Origin: Nageia nagi
Lineage: Eukaryota; Pinophyta
Reading direction: 5' to 3'
Assembly (NCBI GenBank): GCA_050084985.1
Contig: JBITNC010000001.1
Coordinates: forward strand, 165,292,001 to 165,356,000
DNA length: 64,000 nucleotides
Shown: piece by piece, positions 1-12,250 of the stretch
Numbering within the stretch: the first letter of the stretch is position 1
Layout of the letters: every line of letters starts with the position of its first letter
Translations under genes and position numbers: made by a program
The notes under the pieces: generated by a model
Databases searched by the model: none
The model's input: the letters and a program-made list of their open reading frames with translations, nothing else
Told to the model about the DNA's origin: nothing

Positions 1-720
1 CTTCTATTTTAATATTAAGAACTACATGTTTTAATCCATCCATTTCTAATGAGGATTTATAATTTATACTATCTCAATATGAATGATTTATTGATGGGGG
101 TCTTCGAGTATCAAATATCTGATTGAAGCCATAGCATCAACAAATCTATGGGTTGACCTTCGTGCCACTTCTAAGTTATATTTTTCAAATATTTGTAGTA
201 GATTATCCACCAATTTTTTGTAATTTTGAAGTAAAGGTTATTTACATTCAAAAATCCCTTTAACTTGATTTCTAATTAGTAACAAATCACCAATAAACTT
301 AAACTTTCTTTATTTTAATTTCAAGGCAATTTTTATGTTTAATATCAAAGGTTCATACTTAGTGTTGTTTTTTGTACATGGAAAATTAAATTTTAAAGAG
401 TAAGGTATGGGGACCCCCTAAGGTGTAACAAATACAACACCTGCACCTCTATTTTTTCACATCTTTATCCATCAAAGTAAATTATCATATCCCAATCTTC
501 TTCAAGATCAATAGGAATTTCCATCTCATCTAATTAGAAAACATGTTCATCTGGTAGTTCAATGATGAGTAGTTTATTATTATATAAAGTTGCTTTTGCA
601 AGATAATTAGCTATGAATTGATCTTTAATTAATTTTTAACTTATGAATTGTAAATCAAATTCTATCAAATCCATAATCCATTTAGATGTCCTTATATTTT
701 GATAAATTTTATTCATCATG
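1..720 (-). pseudogene. Element C: end of RNase H plus second (archaeal-type) RNase H
   Basis: On the minus strand from 720 the reading SKWIMDLIEFDLQFIS is the end of the RT-linked RNase H and its linker (AKATL region). Near 480 begins a second RNase H: the first catalytic Asp lies in YFDG, followed by a GAGVVFVTP-like strand split by a frame change, then NNTKYEPLI, the degenerate form of the conserved Asn-Asn-x-x-Glu-Tyr-x-Ala-Leu helix, and later a GDLLLIRNQVKG strand. This domain would remove tRNA primer or RNA from the hybrid during reverse transcription. At least four stops or frame changes make it non-functional. Below about 100 I cannot follow the frame. Confidence 0.75.
716..720. repeat. 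Target site duplication of element A (left copy, TCATG)
   Basis: TCATG directly before the TGTAGATGCC start of the left LTR is repeated exactly after the right LTR (8998-9002). Five-base duplication is standard for Ty3/gypsy integrases. Confidence 0.85.
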
Positions 721-1463
721 TGTAGATGCCCAAAAATGATTTATTATTTATTTAATAAATTATATTTAGACTTCTTGAAAGACTTAATGCAATATTACAT
801 ATGTTAAAATAAAGTTGATATTACAATGCAATGCCATGTATTATATTAAATGCTATATCATTTATTATAGTTTATATTTTAAAGTATCTCAAATATAACA
901 AAGTTTATATTATTGCTAGAGATTGACCTTCACTCCTTTTTTATGTCCTTGAAGCCTATATATGCAATTGGAATAGGTTGAACTTCACAAATTGAAACTC
1001 TTTGATATGATAAGAACTCTAATAGGTGGTTATCAACCGCAATCTTCATCAAGCTATGATGTCTTTAGATGTCACCTTTCATGAGAAATTATTATACTTT
1101 GAGATTTGAACTTTCTATTTTTATGCATAACACAATTCGACATATCTTACGTAGTTAATGATGTGCTTCTCTTAGGTCAATTATGATGTGCACTTTTTAG
1201 ATCAAGGGTTCTATATTTCAATGTTCAATTCATTAATCCATGCAAATGAAGATCCATCATGAGCTCACCACAAATTTGATGTCAATTATCCAAAGATTTA
1301 TTTTTACTTGTTGCTTGAGGAATGTACATACACTTCATATCAAGTTCATGCATTTCATGTATATTTATTGTAATATGATATAGTGTATATTATTTATTAC
1401 TTCTTATATTGTAGATCATTTATTTATTATGTATATTGTATTTTGTACAATTTAGAGTTTACA
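721..1463 (+). repeat. Element A 5' LTR
   Basis: 743 bp, starts TGTAGATGCCCAAAAATG and ends GAGTTTACA. It matches the 3' LTR at 8264-8997 along its length (for example the shared stretch around 780-850 and 8320-8400), with many substitutions. It also matches both LTRs of element B. TG...CA ends are intact here. Confidence 0.88.
957..964 (+). promoter_or_regulatory. Candidate TATA box in element A LTR
   Basis: TATATATG about 237 bases into the LTR, in a segment (CCTATATATGCAATTGG) kept in the 3' LTR near 8497 and, in altered form, in element B. Position suits a U3/R boundary. AT-rich background makes this weak. Confidence 0.35.
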
Positions 1464-1482
1464 TTTTAGTAAACCTGATATT
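1464..1482 (+). other. Element A primer binding site
   Basis: Sequence directly after the LTR reads TTTTAGTAAACCTGATAT. The matching site of element B is ATTTGGTGAACCTAACAT, and element D has TTTGGTGAACCCGACC at the same place. The A copy has lost the TGG that pairs with tRNA CCA. I do not assign the tRNA. Confidence 0.6.
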
Positions 1483-1629
1483 CTTACATACCTAGATATC
1501 GATCTAGGGCATTACTTTTATAGAATCATGAATCCATTTTTGTTATTATCTCTTCCTTTACCTAAGGTGCTTAAAGTAATATCTAGATAAAATGATAAAA
1601 CTAGGGTTTGTTCCACCTATGTTTCAAAT

Positions 1630-3770
1630 ATGGATCTAAATGAAGAACAACCTAGGGCTTCTAAGAGTAAGGTTGATTTTAAATATATTAGGGGAAGTAT
1701 TAGGGTTAATCTTGATTTACCTCTAAAAGAGCCTAATCCCAATGATATAATGGATATTGATGATAATGATATTGAATCTACAAGTTCTAGCAAAAATATG
1801 GATATTATTAGACAAAATCCTAATAGGCTTAATGTGTCTATATATGATTATGATATTGAAAATATAAGTTTGGAAAGCCATAATGATACTTCTGATAGTG
1901 ATATTAAAATTGAAGACTTATTTAGAATTTTTAATCATGTTAGATCAATAAAGAAATTGCTATCTAGTAAAGAAAAATTAGAATATTATCTTACTAATAA
2001 TGCAAAAAATATTATTGATATTATAACCAATTATGAGTTATTAGAAGTAGATTCTGTGACTTCAAATTCCTTGGATAGCTTATTCTCTTATTAAAATACA
2101 AGTTCTACAAAATAGATGATTTCTACTATCAATAAAGATGCTACCAATGATGTACTACATTGTATACACATTGTTAGAAGCATGGAGGCAAAGAATACTA
2201 AACCTCTTGACAAAGTAAGATGCTGATGTGGAAAGAGAAGATGAATTTACACACCTAATTATCAACCTTGCAAATTATACTATAGGTACACTTCTTGATA
2301 AAGGTAAGGGCATTATCACTAATGAGGAAATTGAAGTAGACATTACTAAACAATTTTTGTACTATCATTAATAATGCTAATGAGCATAATCTTGGTTGGT
2401 TAAAATAAGAGCATAAAATAAAACTAGATGCTCTTTTTGATTCTCAAGACAATTATTTTTGAAAAGATAATGATGAACAACAACTAAAATTTATGGTAAA
2501 ATTGGTTGATAAACTCAAACATGAAAAGCTACATAGTATTGGGCCATTTTTACAACTAAAAGAAGCTAAACTAAGAAAAAAAAAAAGCAAATACAATTTC
2601 CACTCAAATTAACACTATACCACCATAAACAGCTTCACCACCATCAAAGGATAATATACCTATAGTTCAAAACCAACAACCAAAACAAACTTTTGTAGTA
2701 TCAAACAATGGAAAAATAATGAATGAAAGAATTAAGAAATTAGAAGAATTGCTTAATAATGATGATTATTTCTTATTTTGTTCAAAATGTTTGGTGATTG
2801 ATAGAATTATTTCTAAATTGTTTGTTGGTAAAAAGAGCATGAAATTTACAAAATTTTATGGTTTGCAAAATCCAAAAATGCATGTTAGAAAGTTTCAAGA
2901 TGAAGCTATGGAATATATTCATGATAAAGATATGCTTGGAAAATTATTTTCAAGTAGTTTAAAAGATGATGCATTGAAATGATAGTTTACACTTCTTGAA
3001 ATAAGTATTGATAAATATAAATATTTGATACATTAATTTTTGAAAAACTTTAGATATAACATTGTAGAAAAAGTTCAATTCAAAGACATGTAAAATTAAG
3101 TAATTTCCTAACCAATATTTATCTAATTTTGTAAAAATATGGAAATAAACTATAAATAAGATTACTATGCTTGAGCAAGATTTAAATGATACTTTTGCAA
3201 ATGCTTTATTACCTATGTATAAATTATTGGTTATCTCTAACTATGATTTGACATTAGCTAAAATGATAGATATTTTTTTAAAAAAAGGAAGATTGCATAA
3301 ACAAACTTTATAATATATGCTCTAAAAAATCTCAAATGCATGAAAAGAAAACTAAACCTAAGGTATATAAAAAGAAACCAAAAGTTGCAATAGCTAACAT
3401 TGATAGAACAAATAATAGACCATAAAGGAAGTTTACAAGGCTAACTAATAATGTTGATAATATTCTCAATGTTTTATTAAAAGAGAAACTTATTGAGCTT
3501 CCACTAATGGTTCAACGTCAATTTTCTAATGGTGTTCCTAAAAATTATATGTATGAGAAATTTTGTAATTATAATAGGACACTAGGGCATCTAACATGAA
3601 ACTATAGGGTCTTAGGAAATATCATTTAGGATTTCATTGATAAGAAAGTAATTCAAATGGATTATCATACTGTACTGAATGATGGGCTTGTACACCTTGA
3701 TAATGAACAATTGCAAATATTTATGAATCCATTACCAAGAAAAACTCAATAACCAAGGGGATTCATTGGT
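1630..3770 (+). pseudogene. Element A gag (capsid/nucleocapsid), broken
   Basis: Gag packages element RNA into particles. The start is set at the Met of MDLNEEQPRASKSKVDF, whose homologue in element B begins MDINVENPKLSKGKVHF. An acidic Ser/Asp-rich N-terminal part (1630-2094) is open. After several stops the capsid core appears at 2719-3240: KFTKFYGLQNPKMHVRKF, then DMLGKLFSSSLKDDAL and DLNDTFANALLPMYK, the usual retrotrans_gag helices. A zinc-knuckle-like block with Cys and a GH pair (CNYNRTLGHLT) follows near 3564-3600, but its last Cys reads as Tyr. Multiple stops and at least two frame changes. No protease follows. Identification as gag is firm by family pattern and by the parallel with element B. 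Confidence 0.82.
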
Positions 3771-4588
3771 TCAGTAAGTACTTCATAGTGTATGCATTAT
3801 TATTTATCTCACAAGGTTGAATGTAGGAACCAGTTGTAAAAAGTGAAACAACGTTAGAAAAAACATGAAATGGAAAGGACTATGAAACAAATTCCACTAA
3901 TGGTGTGCATGCTTGTTTGCATGCAACCAACTATGTGACATGTGCTACTAGGAAGGTACCTCTTTTTGTGCCTACATTTGGAAACTACATCTAGGTCATA
4001 AAACCTTCCCAAAACTATGTTTGGGTTGCAAAATTATGTCATTTTTTTCATTGGTTTTCTAGGCAAATTTTGTAAAACTTTCTAATATATTTTTCCTTCT
4101 AACTCATTAAACCTCATGTTGCTGACAACATTCACTCTATTCATATGCCACTAATGTCATGCATTTCTTGGACTTGAATAAAAATAAATAGTACATTCTT
4201 TATCCCCAATGCTTTTTGAGGTGTTTTAAAGGGTCAAGATCAAGTTTTAAATTGGTTAAAAAGAAAAAACTAGAATATGTTCATTATTGCTTGCATGTGG
4301 TTCCTAGCTATCTTATTTTCATTTTTCACTTTGCAAATTTAATTCTAGGATAGTTGTAAAATGGTTTCATTAGCATTAAATTTTTTTACTTATGGATGTG
4401 TGTTCTTCAAAGTTCATTCTTATAGTTCTTAGCAAATGAAAATGTGTAATGAGGTATATGATTTGTTGAATAAGATTTAGAAATTACAAAATTACATTAT
4501 GAACTTTAAACAACTATGCAAAATAATTGAACATACACATTTAACACAAGAAGCAAAGTAAAAAAGAATATATACATACATACATACA

Positions 4589-4674
<86 letters not shown>

Positions 4675-4730
4675 AACAGTGGATCCATATCCTATAGTAC
4701 AAATTAGTGATAGGCATTACTACCACTACT
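3771..4730. other. Element A spacer between gag and antisense PMD gene
   Basis: No coding pattern in either strand apart from a simple repeat (4569-4671). Its equivalent in element B is 25049-25940. It separates the 3' ends of two convergent genes. Confidence 0.5.
4569..4671. repeat. Compound microsatellite (TACA)n then (TA)n
   Basis: About twelve TACA/CATA units run into about 27 TA units. Apparent reading frames through it (Ile-Tyr and Met-Tyr-Val-Cys repeats) are products of the repeat, not genes. It lies just beyond the stop of the antisense PMD gene. Confidence 0.95.
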
Positions 4731-5088
4731 CTATCCTGAGAAGGACACCCCACTCAATACATCACTAGAACTAATCCCATAAGACACCATTATTTCCTTG
4801 ACCCTCTCATATTTTCCCCTAAGTTTCAAAATATCACTATCCCTCTTCTTCATCTTCTCCATCAGACTCTAAATAAAAACCCGTTGCTCATTAGGAGGCA
4901 TGTTGAATCTCTTCATGGACTACTCCATGGAGGCTATCTAGGCATCCTTAGCTTCTATGGTAGCCTATAGAATGGCTATCTGGGCATCCCTAGCTTCTAT
5001 GGTAGCCTGTAGAATGGCTATTTGGGATTCAAAAGGCTTAAGCCTCTTGATCTTAGCCTCTAAAGCCATAATTTATGTGTCACTCTAT

Positions 5089-5176
5089 CTTGAAAAGCAC
5101 AAACTATCAAAAATAAATTTTTAAACCTAGTAAACCAATAATAATAAATGATAATAAAAAACCATAAAATAATTAC
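5089..5176 (-). other. Intron 2 of the antisense PMD gene in element A
   Basis: Minus-strand donor GTAATTATT at 5176 after ...MPLVVVG; acceptor most likely ...TTTTCAAG at 5089 (alternatives at 5104 and 5127). Length about 88 bp against 86 bp for the matching intron of element B. Confidence 0.5.
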
Positions 5177-6026
5177 CTACTACCACCAAGGGCATGAATT
5201 CTATTATTGCTAACAATTCTAGATAAGGTCTAGTTATCGATGTAGCTAGTGGTCCTTGCATAAGAATGGCATGCAGGTATCCATACCCACATGCTTGAGA
5301 AACCTAACAAGTTAAGGAAATGGGTAAGGGATCATCCCTTGTCCTATGGAATCTTATAGTTTGAATGATTAAAATCTTCTTAGAGGTCCAAATTTGTATA
5401 AGTCATGCATGTGCTATGGTGATGTTGAACTTGTCAACACTCATAAAATTGAAGAGATCCTTGTAAAGTTGGACCAAAACCAAAGGATCCCAAGCAAACT
5501 GTGTACCCCATGTATAAATCTCTTGTACAACCTAGACTAAGCCAAGTGGGAATGAGGGGATACTCTTATCTAGATATAGATAAGTAGCAATAATGGAGGC
5601 AATATAAAACCTCAGGTATAATCCAATTGATGCAAATCTACATGCCTTGGTAAGGTGAGAGCCCAATGCTCCTGATCATGATCCTTCTCTATAATTAGCC
5701 ACTATGCAAGTTGTTACCTCTTATTATTATTAGAAACTTCAACCTGATGAATAAGCTAATCCTAGATAGGTATTCTCTAAATCCTATAGACATCAAGCAA
5801 CATCATGCTCCTTTCACTCGAGGGTAGGTGAAATGAGTTGGTGTATGGGTCCCATCTATTAGCTAGGGCTATAAGAAGTCAAAGGTCTTGTTGAATATGC
5901 CCAAAGATTGCTAGATCATTCAATTCAGAATGCATGAGGATATCAACCTCATGTTTCATTTTCTTCCATCCCTATGCCTTCTTTAAGGCTACTATGGACA
6001 TGGGTCCACCTTTAATATTAACCTTC

Positions 6027-6233
6027 CTATATTGCAAAAAGTAAACAACAAATTTCATTTTAATCAAATCATATTAATGTCATAAGGAAAATGAAAATGA
6101 AAATGCCATGTTGGGGGCAAACAAATGCAAACTCAAATGGCCAACTCATGAAAACTACGAAGGGACTAGGATTTCCTATGATTAAAAACTATAAAATTTT
6201 TGCAAAAATGAGAAAATGATAATAAAATATTAC
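6027..6233 (-). other. Intron 1 of the antisense PMD gene in element A
   Basis: Minus-strand donor GTAATATTTT at 6233 follows CSLPFEHV; the acceptor TTTTTGCAATATAG ends at 6027 and leads into the GGPMSIVAL exon. Element B has an intron at the same codon position (23134-23255). AT-rich, 207 bp, typical of plant introns. Confidence 0.6.
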
Positions 6234-6329
6234 CACATGCTCAAAGGGGAGGCTACATAAATATTCAACAACATGTGCTCTTATCCTAGACAAGGAACTC
6301 TCAATAGCACACTAGTCTTGGTATGCCAT

Positions 6330-8250
6330 GTCAGCTAGGGGATAACAGAACACTCCAAATAGGCACAATCAAGGGTGTATAGTGATTGCACAAGTTCAAA
6401 ATAGACAATGAGGGTAACATCAACCAAGAGAGGAAGAGCATGCTAGAGTTGCCAACAAACACATCCAATGGTTGGAGGAGTGCGGTAGAGCTTGATGGGT
6501 AGCTAGAAGGCAAAATAAAATGATAAAAATCAATGTCCCCTCCCTTTTGTTCAAAATTTTAACCTAATTTAGATATTGTATACTTTTTTCAAATGTCAAT
6601 AATAATGCTTCCAAAAGTGATAGATTATGTGGCCAAAAAGATAGAGAAAATTTTTAATTACCATATACTTCTTTTTCAAAAAATAATTCTAATATGTTCA
6701 TGCCATTAGTGGCATGTGAAAAGTGAAATTGAGATTCAATTTTCTTAGTGCTAGTTCAAAATGATAAAAATGACAATTTTGAATGTTAAAATTATGCATT
6801 ATGGATCAAATTGATGATGTTTAGTATTTATAAATTATTAATACTAAACTAATGTTGTTAGTGATGTGCTTTATGCAAATTTAGTAAATGATTCAAATTC
6901 TATATTTCAATTTTGGTTTTATCAAGTCCAATAAAATATGTAAATTGGATGTTGTGTGATAAAAACATGAAGATTATAAATTGTCAAAATATATTTAATT
7001 AAATACATGGGCAAATTTTTCATTTTACTTCATATATGAATAATTATTTTCCAATACTAATTGTATAAATTCCTTTTTCGAACAAATAATTCCATAATTT
7101 CCATTTTTGTCAATGATGTGAATGTTGATCATGTTATCACAAATTCAATAGTTCAAAATGATTGATATCATGCTTATACAATCATTGCATCGATAAAATA
7201 CATATAAGGTCAAAATTGGTCAAGTTATTGTTCAAATGAAAATTATTATGCAAATAGAAAAATGTTATTCTATGTTTTCATGATGAAAAATGTTATTTCT
7301 TATTTTTAATTAAATATAATTAAAAGTTGTAGATCCAATATGACTATTTCTACACTGCTAATGATGTATGCTTATTATGAATTTATTGAAAATGGGGCAT
7401 ATTATAAATATTCAAATATATGCTTGAAAATGCCATTATTTCATAAATATACATTTATATAGAAATGATGAGCAAAGTTGTAAAAGATATGATTTCCAAA
7501 TTCTATGAAAATCATGCTTTCAATAGAGTGGTTTACTTTGAAAATCAATAAAATTAAGTAATTCAACATGTAATATTGATATGCAAGGCTAATGAATATT
7601 TGAATATTTGGTATTTTCATGGGAATCAAATTATAGTGTTCAAAGTTATGATAAAAAATATTTTCAAAGCCATGGTCACTCCATGAGCAAAATCTCTTAT
7701 CAATTATAGGTTATTCCAAGCTTGATTCATTAAAAAGGTTCTCATCAGCTTGATAATTATGGTTATTCCAAGCTTGGGGGCATTAAAAAATACCTCATTA
7801 GCTTGATCTTTATAGACTATGAGTTGCAATCACAATAGTCCATATGTCATGGTTAAGTAGAACTATGAGTCACATTAGCTATAGTGACATAATGGATATC
7901 ATATTTATTTCATCCTTGCTATTTCAATTGATTATTCTTTATTATGATATGATCTATATGACTATTATATTGGATTGTTCTTAAAAAGGTATTGTTTGAG
8001 AGAGTAGGATTCACATAGGGATGCTGTCATCATATAAGGACTTTGATTTTTGGCTTGATTCCCTAAAGTAGCATGAGCAAGAGGCAATGCAAGACCAAAA
8101 GGGGGTAGATGACACATCATACTCAACATATTGATATAAAAGGAGAAAATGTATGTAATATTGCATTAAGTCCACTTTACTATTGAAAATTTTCTTCTCT
8201 TCTTTAGAATTCCTTGGATTATGTAATTTCAATGCTTTTCATTTCATATC
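6330..8250. other. Element A 3' untranslated tail with degenerate repeats
   Basis: No gene recognised. A loosely repeated motif (forms of GCTAATGATGT...TTATG) recurs near 6697, 6853, 7100 and 7352. The last 270 bases (7980-8250) match the equivalent tail of element B (21110-21360, inverted), including the run up to the polypurine tract. Confidence 0.5.
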
Positions 8251-8263
8251 CAAAGGGGGAAAA
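8251..8263 (+). other. Element A polypurine tract
   Basis: CAAAGGGGGAAAA directly before the TGTATATGC start of the 3' LTR, where plus-strand DNA synthesis is primed. Confidence 0.8.
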
Positions 8264-8997
8264 TGTATATGCTTAAAAATTATTTATTATTTATTTAAAA
8301 AATCATATTTATACTTCCTAAAAGACTTAATGCAATATTACATATGTCAAGATAAAGTTGATATTACAATGCAATACCATGTGTTATATTAAATGCTATA
8401 TCATTTATCATAGTTTATATTTTAAATTATCTTGAATATAGCAAAGTTTATATTATTTGTTAGAGGTCAACCTTCACTCCATTTTAATGTCCTTAAAAAC
8501 TATATATGTGAGTAGAATAGGTTGATCTCTACAAATCAAAACTATTTGATATGATAAGAATGCTAATAGTTGGTTATCAGCTACAATCTTCATCAAGATA
8601 TGGTGTATTTATACACCACCTATCATTGGAAATTGTTATACTCTAGGCTTTGAAATTTCTATCTTTTGTGAATAAAATAATTCAACATATCTCATGCATT
8701 CAATGATGTGCTTCTCTTAGGCCATGATGATGTGCACTTTTTAGATTGAGGGTTCAATATTTTAGTGGTTGAATCATTAATCCATGTAAATGATGATCTA
8801 TCATGAGCTCACCACAAATTCGATTCCAATCCTTCAAAAATTCATTTTTACTTGTTGCTTAAGGATTGTACATACACTTCATATTAGGTTCATATGTTTC
8901 ATATATATTTGTTGTAATATGATATAGTGTATCCTTATTATATTGTAGATCATTTATTTATTATATATATTTTTATTTACACAATTTAGAATCTAAA
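8264..8997 (+). repeat. Element A 3' LTR
   Basis: 734 bp, starts TGTATATGC and ends AATCTAAA, where the final CA has mutated to AA. Matches 721-1463. The many differences between the two LTRs mean an old insertion. Confidence 0.87.
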
Positions 8998-9002
8998 TCA
9001 TG
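8998..9002. repeat. Target site duplication of element A (right copy, TCATG)
   Basis: Exact partner of 716-720. Joining the flanks at this duplication restores the reading across the RNase H of element C. Confidence 0.85.
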
Positions 9003-10310
9003 TATTTCAATGGATTTACTTTAGCAATTACATATGTGGTATAATTTAGCATGTAATATCCTAGCTTCTTAGTTACTAAGATAACAACTAAACATAACTT
9101 TTCCATGTACATGTACTTAATTTCATAACTGACTAGGGTTTGAATGAGATAATATATGGCTTGATATTTATTATTTTCATTCTTTTGAGCAAGTATAATT
9201 CATAATGTTGATTTTGTAGCAGATGTGTAAAGTAGGAATGGTTCCCTTCCTTAGGTGGGACTAAAATCAAAAGTGACAAAATATAACATTTTACTTCATT
9301 AAATTATTCTTATTGTTCATTACCCTAGTAAAATGTAATCCTTTTTTTAATAATTTATTGAAAGGTTTACACTTATTAGATAACTATGAAGTAAAACATC
9401 ATACAACTTGCCTTGTAGACTTTGCACTTGTTTTATATTTGAAGGGGGATATTCACTATTGCTTTTATCTTATTAAGGTATACTTCAATTTCTCACCTAA
9501 AAATAATAAAATATAATGCTTTTCCTAAAGTAACACCAAAAATACATTTCTTGGGATTTAATCAAATACTATGCTCTAGTAATCTATCATATATTTTTAC
9601 AATTAACTTTGAATGATCTTCTTGAATTTTAGACTTATCTAATATGTCATATACATAATATTCCATGATATCATGTATGTAATCATAAATATGTATGTCA
9701 TTTCCCATTGGTAAGTAGCTCTTGCATTCTTTAGGCCAAAGGGCATTACCTTATAACAAAATGTTCTCCAAGGCATTATGAATGATATTTTATGTTGATC
9801 TTCTAGTGGTACTCTTATTTGATTATATCTTGCAAATCCATCCATGAGAGCTACCATTTCATGTACAATAGTAAAATTGATCAAATTATCTATATTTGGT
9901 AATGGAAAATCATCTTTAAGACAAGCTTTGTTTAAGTCTCTAAAATCTATGCATTTATGAATTTTTTTATTAGACTTTTTAACTGGCACCATGTTGGAGA
10001 TTCAATTAGAATAATCAATAGGATGGATGAACCTGGCTTCTAAAAGTTTTTATAATTTTTCTTTTACCATTAATGCTATTGTAGGATGCATCTTACATAA
10101 TTTATGTTTAAGTGGTTTAGCATCCTCTTTAATACATAAGTTATGCACCACCAAGTTTGGGTCCAATCTTAGCATATTAGTGTATGACCATGCAAATATA
10201 TTTTTCTTTTCTTTAATTATAAATACTAATTCTTATCTCTCAAATTTAGTTAGTGAATTTCCTAGTTGAATAATCTTTGGATTTTTAAGATCATCACTTA
10301 ATTATATCTC
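9003..10310 (-). pseudogene. Element C reverse transcriptase and start of RNase H
   Basis: Minus strand. An N-terminal segment near 10300-10030 resembles the Ty3 pre-RT region (NIFAWSY, DPNLVVHNL, KMHPTIALMVKEKL). The RT core follows: IHKCIDFRDLNKACLKDDFPLP, MVALMDGFARYNQIRV, PWRTFCYKVMPFGLKNA and ATYQ (about 9990-9700). The catalytic Tyr-x-Asp-Asp box is destroyed: it reads MYMTY then a stop near 9645. RNase H runs from about 9400 to 9003 (MEKLCLVVILVTKKLGYYML, then NPLKYM), where element A interrupts it. RT copies element RNA into DNA in the particle. Not functional. Confidence 0.85.
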
Positions 10311-11590
10311 AAAGGTTTCTTCAATTAACATGTGAGACCCCTCTTCCAACTGATTTGGTATTGAAATCCAATTTTTATCATTTAGATTATATTCTTCATC
10401 TTCCCCTAAATTTTGGTCCTCCACGGTTGTATTTATGGTGAATTTAGAGGTTTGTAATATAATATCTATATATTTGAAGTATTGTATGGTAGGTTGTTTG
10501 TAAATTAGCATAAAGTCTGTAATATCATCATCTACCATGAAGTATAATGAAGAGGTACTTGAACTTATTGGGCTTAAAAGTTCAAACTCATCACTTCTAG
10601 ACTAGACAAAAGATATTTTTTTTGAAGCCTCATCAAATATTTATTCAATATATACCATATTACTTGATACAATATTAGAAAATAATCTTTTTAAAGATAA
10701 CATTTCATATTCTAAATTATCTTGATTTATTATCTCTTTATAATTTTCACATGGTTTTTCATATTCTAGTTTTTCTAGTTCTAGCTCAACTATTTTACAA
10801 CTAGATCTTTTTTATTCTTACCTTTGTATCCCAATCCTATTTCATTAGTTGGTGATTTGTAATACATATCAATTGTATATATAGGTCCTTATTCATATCT
10901 ACCTAAACCTTATCCCTTTCATTGACATCTATTGAAGTATCTTTAGATGAATGATCTCACATAACATGATAAATATTCTAATGAATTACATAAAACACCT
11001 TCATGTGGTTTAGGTAAATAAATGAGAGGTGGTTCTATAAGACCTGTATAAAAAAAGAGAGTTTGATTAGGAACTTTTCCTAATGGCACCAATTGCCCCA
11101 CTACACTGGGATATTCTTTCGATCTTTCCATTTCTTAAACAAAAGGAAGATTGAAAATAACATCATCAATTCCAAATTCTCATATACCATAATATAATAG
11201 TTTTATTGTTACTAGGTAGATGTTTTATGACTTATCATCTTCTTGAAAATCATCACTTTTTAATGATGTATTCACAAGATATGGGACTTTTGATGAGAAG
11301 GCTTTGCTTAATTTATCTAATTTTTGTGCTCTTTCCTCCCAAGTACATTTTTCTTATGGTGTGAGTTCTATCTTTAGTAGTGAATCATCCTTAGTATTTT
11401 GGTGAGTTTTGTATGTTTCTTGATTGATAACATATTTTTATTTTAAAGTGCTTAAAGAAGAATTATTCTTATCCACCCCAGCTATCAATGGTCTTCATGT
11501 TGGTATTGGTGTTGTAAAATAACAAGTAGAGGATAAAGCTACTTATTTAGGTAACTATACACTATTATAATGTGAATATGGGTTTTCATC
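10311..11590 (-). pseudogene. Element C acidic spacer between protease and RT
   Basis: Degenerate coding with Glu/Asp-rich stretches (for example EDQNLGEDEEYNLND near 10400) and frame changes. Such spacers between protease and RT are common in Tat-type polyproteins. No separate domain recognised. Confidence 0.5.
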
Positions 11591-12250
11591 TTCAAGAAAA
11601 TAATGTACTACACCTTTGTAAATATAATTTAAAAATTTATGATATATTGATGGGACATATTGCATGTCTCTAATCTAACGTCTACCCAAAAGGATGTTAT
11701 ATTGTGTGATATCTCTTTCAATTACTTGCAATAATGTTTACACTATTTTATATCCTATAGTGATAGATAATGAAATTGATCCCATTGTTGAACATAAAGT
11801 ATCATTGAATGCATTTAGCTATAAGGTTGGCACACAAATATGTGAAAATTGAAGATTCATATTCTTATATGTAGTTATTGAAATAATATTTATTGTTAAA
11901 CCTTCATAAATCAATATTCTTTTAAAAATTTTCCATATACATTAGCTATGATATGCAAAGGTGGATCTTTACCATGTGCCTCATTTGAATGTTTAAATTC
12001 ATGATCATAAAAAATAAAGGTAGGTTTTTGACTTATTTAAATGTTTCCTACACAAGACATGAAGCTTTTAGGATTATTTATATTCAATTCAATTGTTTGT
12101 AATAATATATTCATTGCATCTCTATGGTTCTTAGATTGTTACAATAACTCAAATAGAAATATTTTCACTTACAAATTTTTTAATTATTGATGTAGAGCTC
12201 CTTTTATAGAGACTTTGAAAAGTTGTAGCTTGGGTATGTTTGGTTGCACA
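11591..12250 (-). pseudogene. Element C aspartic protease remnant
   Basis: Minus strand. The C-terminal protease strand ITQYNILLGRR followed by RDMQYVPSIYHKF (about 11710-11640) matches the Tat protease pattern (YN-LLGR-W-H-M). The catalytic site lies near 11930-11900 and reads RILIYEGLTINII, so the active-site Asp position holds Tyr. This enzyme would cleave the polyprotein. Upstream reading (LHIIANVYGKFL) agrees with the family. Non-functional. Confidence 0.7.

Larger units (their letters stand above)
4731..6329 (-). pseudogene. Plant mobile domain (PMD, aminotransferase-like) protein with coiled-coil tail, antisense in element A
   Basis: Read on the minus strand. Exon 1 from a Met at 6329 gives ...RAHVVEYLCSLPFEHV. 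After an intron (6027-6233), GGPMSIVAL is followed by the PMD signature SFHLPSSERSMMLLDVYRI (about 5860-5795). Then come the hydrophobic helix region RFYIASIIATYLYLDKS and FAWDPLVLVQLYKDLFNF with CLIQIWTSK. A second intron (about 5089-5176) precedes a coiled coil of repeated AILQATIEA heptads (about 5070-4900) and a C-terminal KMKKRDSDILKLRGKYERV segment. Several stops. PMD is known from plant MAIN/MAIL nuclear proteins and from MULE and Ty3/gypsy elements; its function in elements is not established. Copy B (23050-25048) matches segment by segment. Exact start uncertain. Confidence 0.8.
721..8997 (+). mobile_element. Element A: non-autonomous gag-only LTR retrotransposon with antisense plant-mobile-domain gene
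   Basis: Complete 8277-bp element. LTRs 721-1463 and 8264-8997, primer binding site at 1464, polypurine tract before 8264, and a perfect 5-bp target duplication. Sense strand: a broken gag (1630-3770). Antisense: a PMD gene (4731-6329). I find no protease, RT, RNase H or integrase in any frame of the 6.8-kb interior, so it fits the class called TR-GAG (terminal-repeat retrotransposon with a gag gene) and must be mobilised in trans. Element B is a second member with the same layout. A is inserted in the RNase H of element C, so it is younger than C. Confidence 0.88.

Noticed and set aside
4492-4753. Minus-strand reading frames rich in Ile-Tyr and Met-Tyr-Val-Cys
   Set aside because: They are translations of the TACA/TA microsatellite.
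9313-9516. Plus-strand 67-codon frame
   Set aside because: Lies opposite the RNase H/RT coding of element C on the minus strand.
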